A stretch of 13,200 nucleotides of DNA from DAIOHQ01 sp036744635 (GTDB lineage: Bacteria; Planctomycetota; Phycisphaerae; Tepidisphaerales; Tepidisphaeraceae): NCBI GenBank assembly GCA_036744635.1, contig DAIOHQ010000128.1, forward strand, positions 1-13,200, in the 5' to 3' direction. The notes below the pieces were generated by a model, which saw nothing but the letters and a program-made list of their open reading frames with translations, had not been told where the DNA came from and did not search any database. This document shows, one piece after another, positions 12,497-13,200 of the stretch. The position numbers were made by a program, and so were the translations under genes. Within the stretch, counting starts at the first letter, position 1; each line of letters starts with the position of its first letter.

Positions 12497-13198
12497 CTAC
12501 CCCACCCGCTCCCCCACCTCCGCATTCACACCTGCAACTTCACGCCCTCTCTCTTTCATCCCCATCCCCCCGTCCAATTCCCCCAGCGGATGCAGCTCCC
12601 CGCTCCTGTCCAGATGCACGGCCACCTGATACCCCAGCAGCCGGCTCTTCATCCACCGAATCGCCAGCAGATCGCGGAAGCTCTTGAACAGCCGGTTCCA
12701 CACCCCATATTTGCTCTCCCCGTGCAGCCGCGGATTGTTGCTCACCGCGATCTCCGTCACCGTGAATCCTTCCATCTTCAGCAGCGTCGGGATGAACCGG
12801 TGCAGGCCGCGATACAATTTCAGCTTCTCCACGCACTCCCGCCTAAACGCCCGATACGTACACCCCGCATCTGAAATATTCTCCTCACTCAGCCGGTTGC
12901 GCACCCAGTTGGCCGTCCGGCTCGACAGCACGCGGATAAAATTGTCCCCCTCCCCGCGCGTCGCCACCCGCGTCCCGCACACGCAATCCCATCCTTCGGC
13001 CAGTTTGGCCAGGAACGCCGGAATGTCGGCCGGATCGTTCTGCAGATCCGCATCCATCGTCATCACGTATTTCCCCCGCGCTGACCGCAGCCCCGCATCC
13101 GATGCCGCCGTCTCCCCGCAGTTCGCCCGAAAGCGCAGGCCGCGCACACGCGGATCGAGCTGCACCAGCTTCTCGATCTGCGCCCACGAGCCATCGCC
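12497..13198 (-). CDS. GT2 glycosyltransferase, DPM1-like (polyprenyl-phosphate sugar transferase), 5' end cut by right edge
   Basis: The last 233 residues are visible; the start lies beyond the window. The visible part opens with GDGSWAQIEKL, the end of the usual DDGSxD nucleotide-binding motif. It continues with FRANCGETAASDAGLRSA, the metal-binding DADLQNDP (49-56), a WDCVCGTR segment, the loop LSEENISDAGCTYRAFRREC, LHRFIPTLL, RLHGESKYG and FRDLLAIRWMKSR. This order is that of DPM1/GtrB-type family 2 enzymes, which transfer a sugar from a nucleotide donor to polyprenyl phosphate on the cytoplasmic side. No C-terminal TM helices follow, so it is the soluble DPM1 form. The last 40 residues (from about VAVHLDRSG) are Gly/Glu-rich and unlike the family; the tail may have been extended by loss of the original stop. 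It converges on the ArnT-like gene, a plausible user of its product. Confidence 0.9.
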   Translation of the reverse strand, partial: GDGSWAQIEKLVQLDPRVRGLRFRANCGETAASDAGLRSARGKYVMTMDADLQNDPADIPAFLAKLAEGWDCVCGTRVATRGEGDNFIRVLSSRTANWVRNRLSEENISDAGCTYRAFRRECVEKLKLYRGLHRFIPTLLKMEGFTVTEIAVSNNPRLHGESKYGVWNRLFKSFRDLLAIRWMKSRLLGYQVAVHLDRSGELHPLGELDGGMGMKERGREVAGVNAEVGERVG

Positions 13199-13200
13199 TG

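Overview
The window is GC-rich bacterial chromosomal DNA with 13 supportable protein genes, two of them cut by the window edges, and no tRNA, rRNA or CRISPR. The organism is most likely a member of the Planctomycetes/Verrucomicrobia superphylum, perhaps a Phycisphaerae-like planctomycete. This is an inference from the gene mix (a GxxExxY gene, membrane proteins with no familiar homologue), the uneven use of Shine-Dalgarno sites and the abundance of short palindromic repeats. I cannot confirm the lineage from sequence alone.

Layout. (1) Positions 1-3992, minus strand, hold a signalling cluster. It runs from a membrane histidine kinase to a single-domain response regulator 13 bases later, then a REC-GGDEF diguanylate cyclase, then the N-terminal part of an L-rhamnose-isomerase-type sugar isomerase that leaves the window on the left. 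(2) Positions 3993-4370 are a divergent intergenic region carrying a cruciform-forming element flanked by a 35-bp duplication of the next gene's leader and start codon. (3) Positions 4371-5833, plus strand, hold a small exported GyrI-like protein, a possible Pro-rich remnant, and an aldo/keto reductase. (4) Positions 5934-6212, minus strand, hold a two-helix membrane protein. (5) Positions 6473-8988, plus strand, hold a YggS-type PLP protein, a GxxExxY gene packaged between perfect 23-bp inverted repeats, and an overlapping pair of membrane proteins of unknown function, the second with SAP/Rho-N-like modules. (6) Positions 9145-10137 encode a TPR lipoprotein. (7) Positions 10391-12229 encode an ArnT/PMT-type glycosyltransferase, convergent with a DPM1-like GT2 glycosyltransferase that leaves the window on the right. 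The GT2 probably charges polyprenyl phosphate with a sugar, which is the type of donor an ArnT-like enzyme uses.

The most unusual content is the repeats. At least six distinct self-complementary repeat families occupy gene junctions. Two have entered coding regions without breaking the frame: an 8-bp-period repeat in the kinase sensor domain, and a two-hairpin element of about 72-95 bp in the ArnT-like enzyme. Comparing a full intergenic copy of that element (10274-10345) with the intragenic copy (10977-11048) shows several compensatory base changes in all three stems. The element family therefore appears to be maintained as a structure while it moves into both intergenic and coding DNA.
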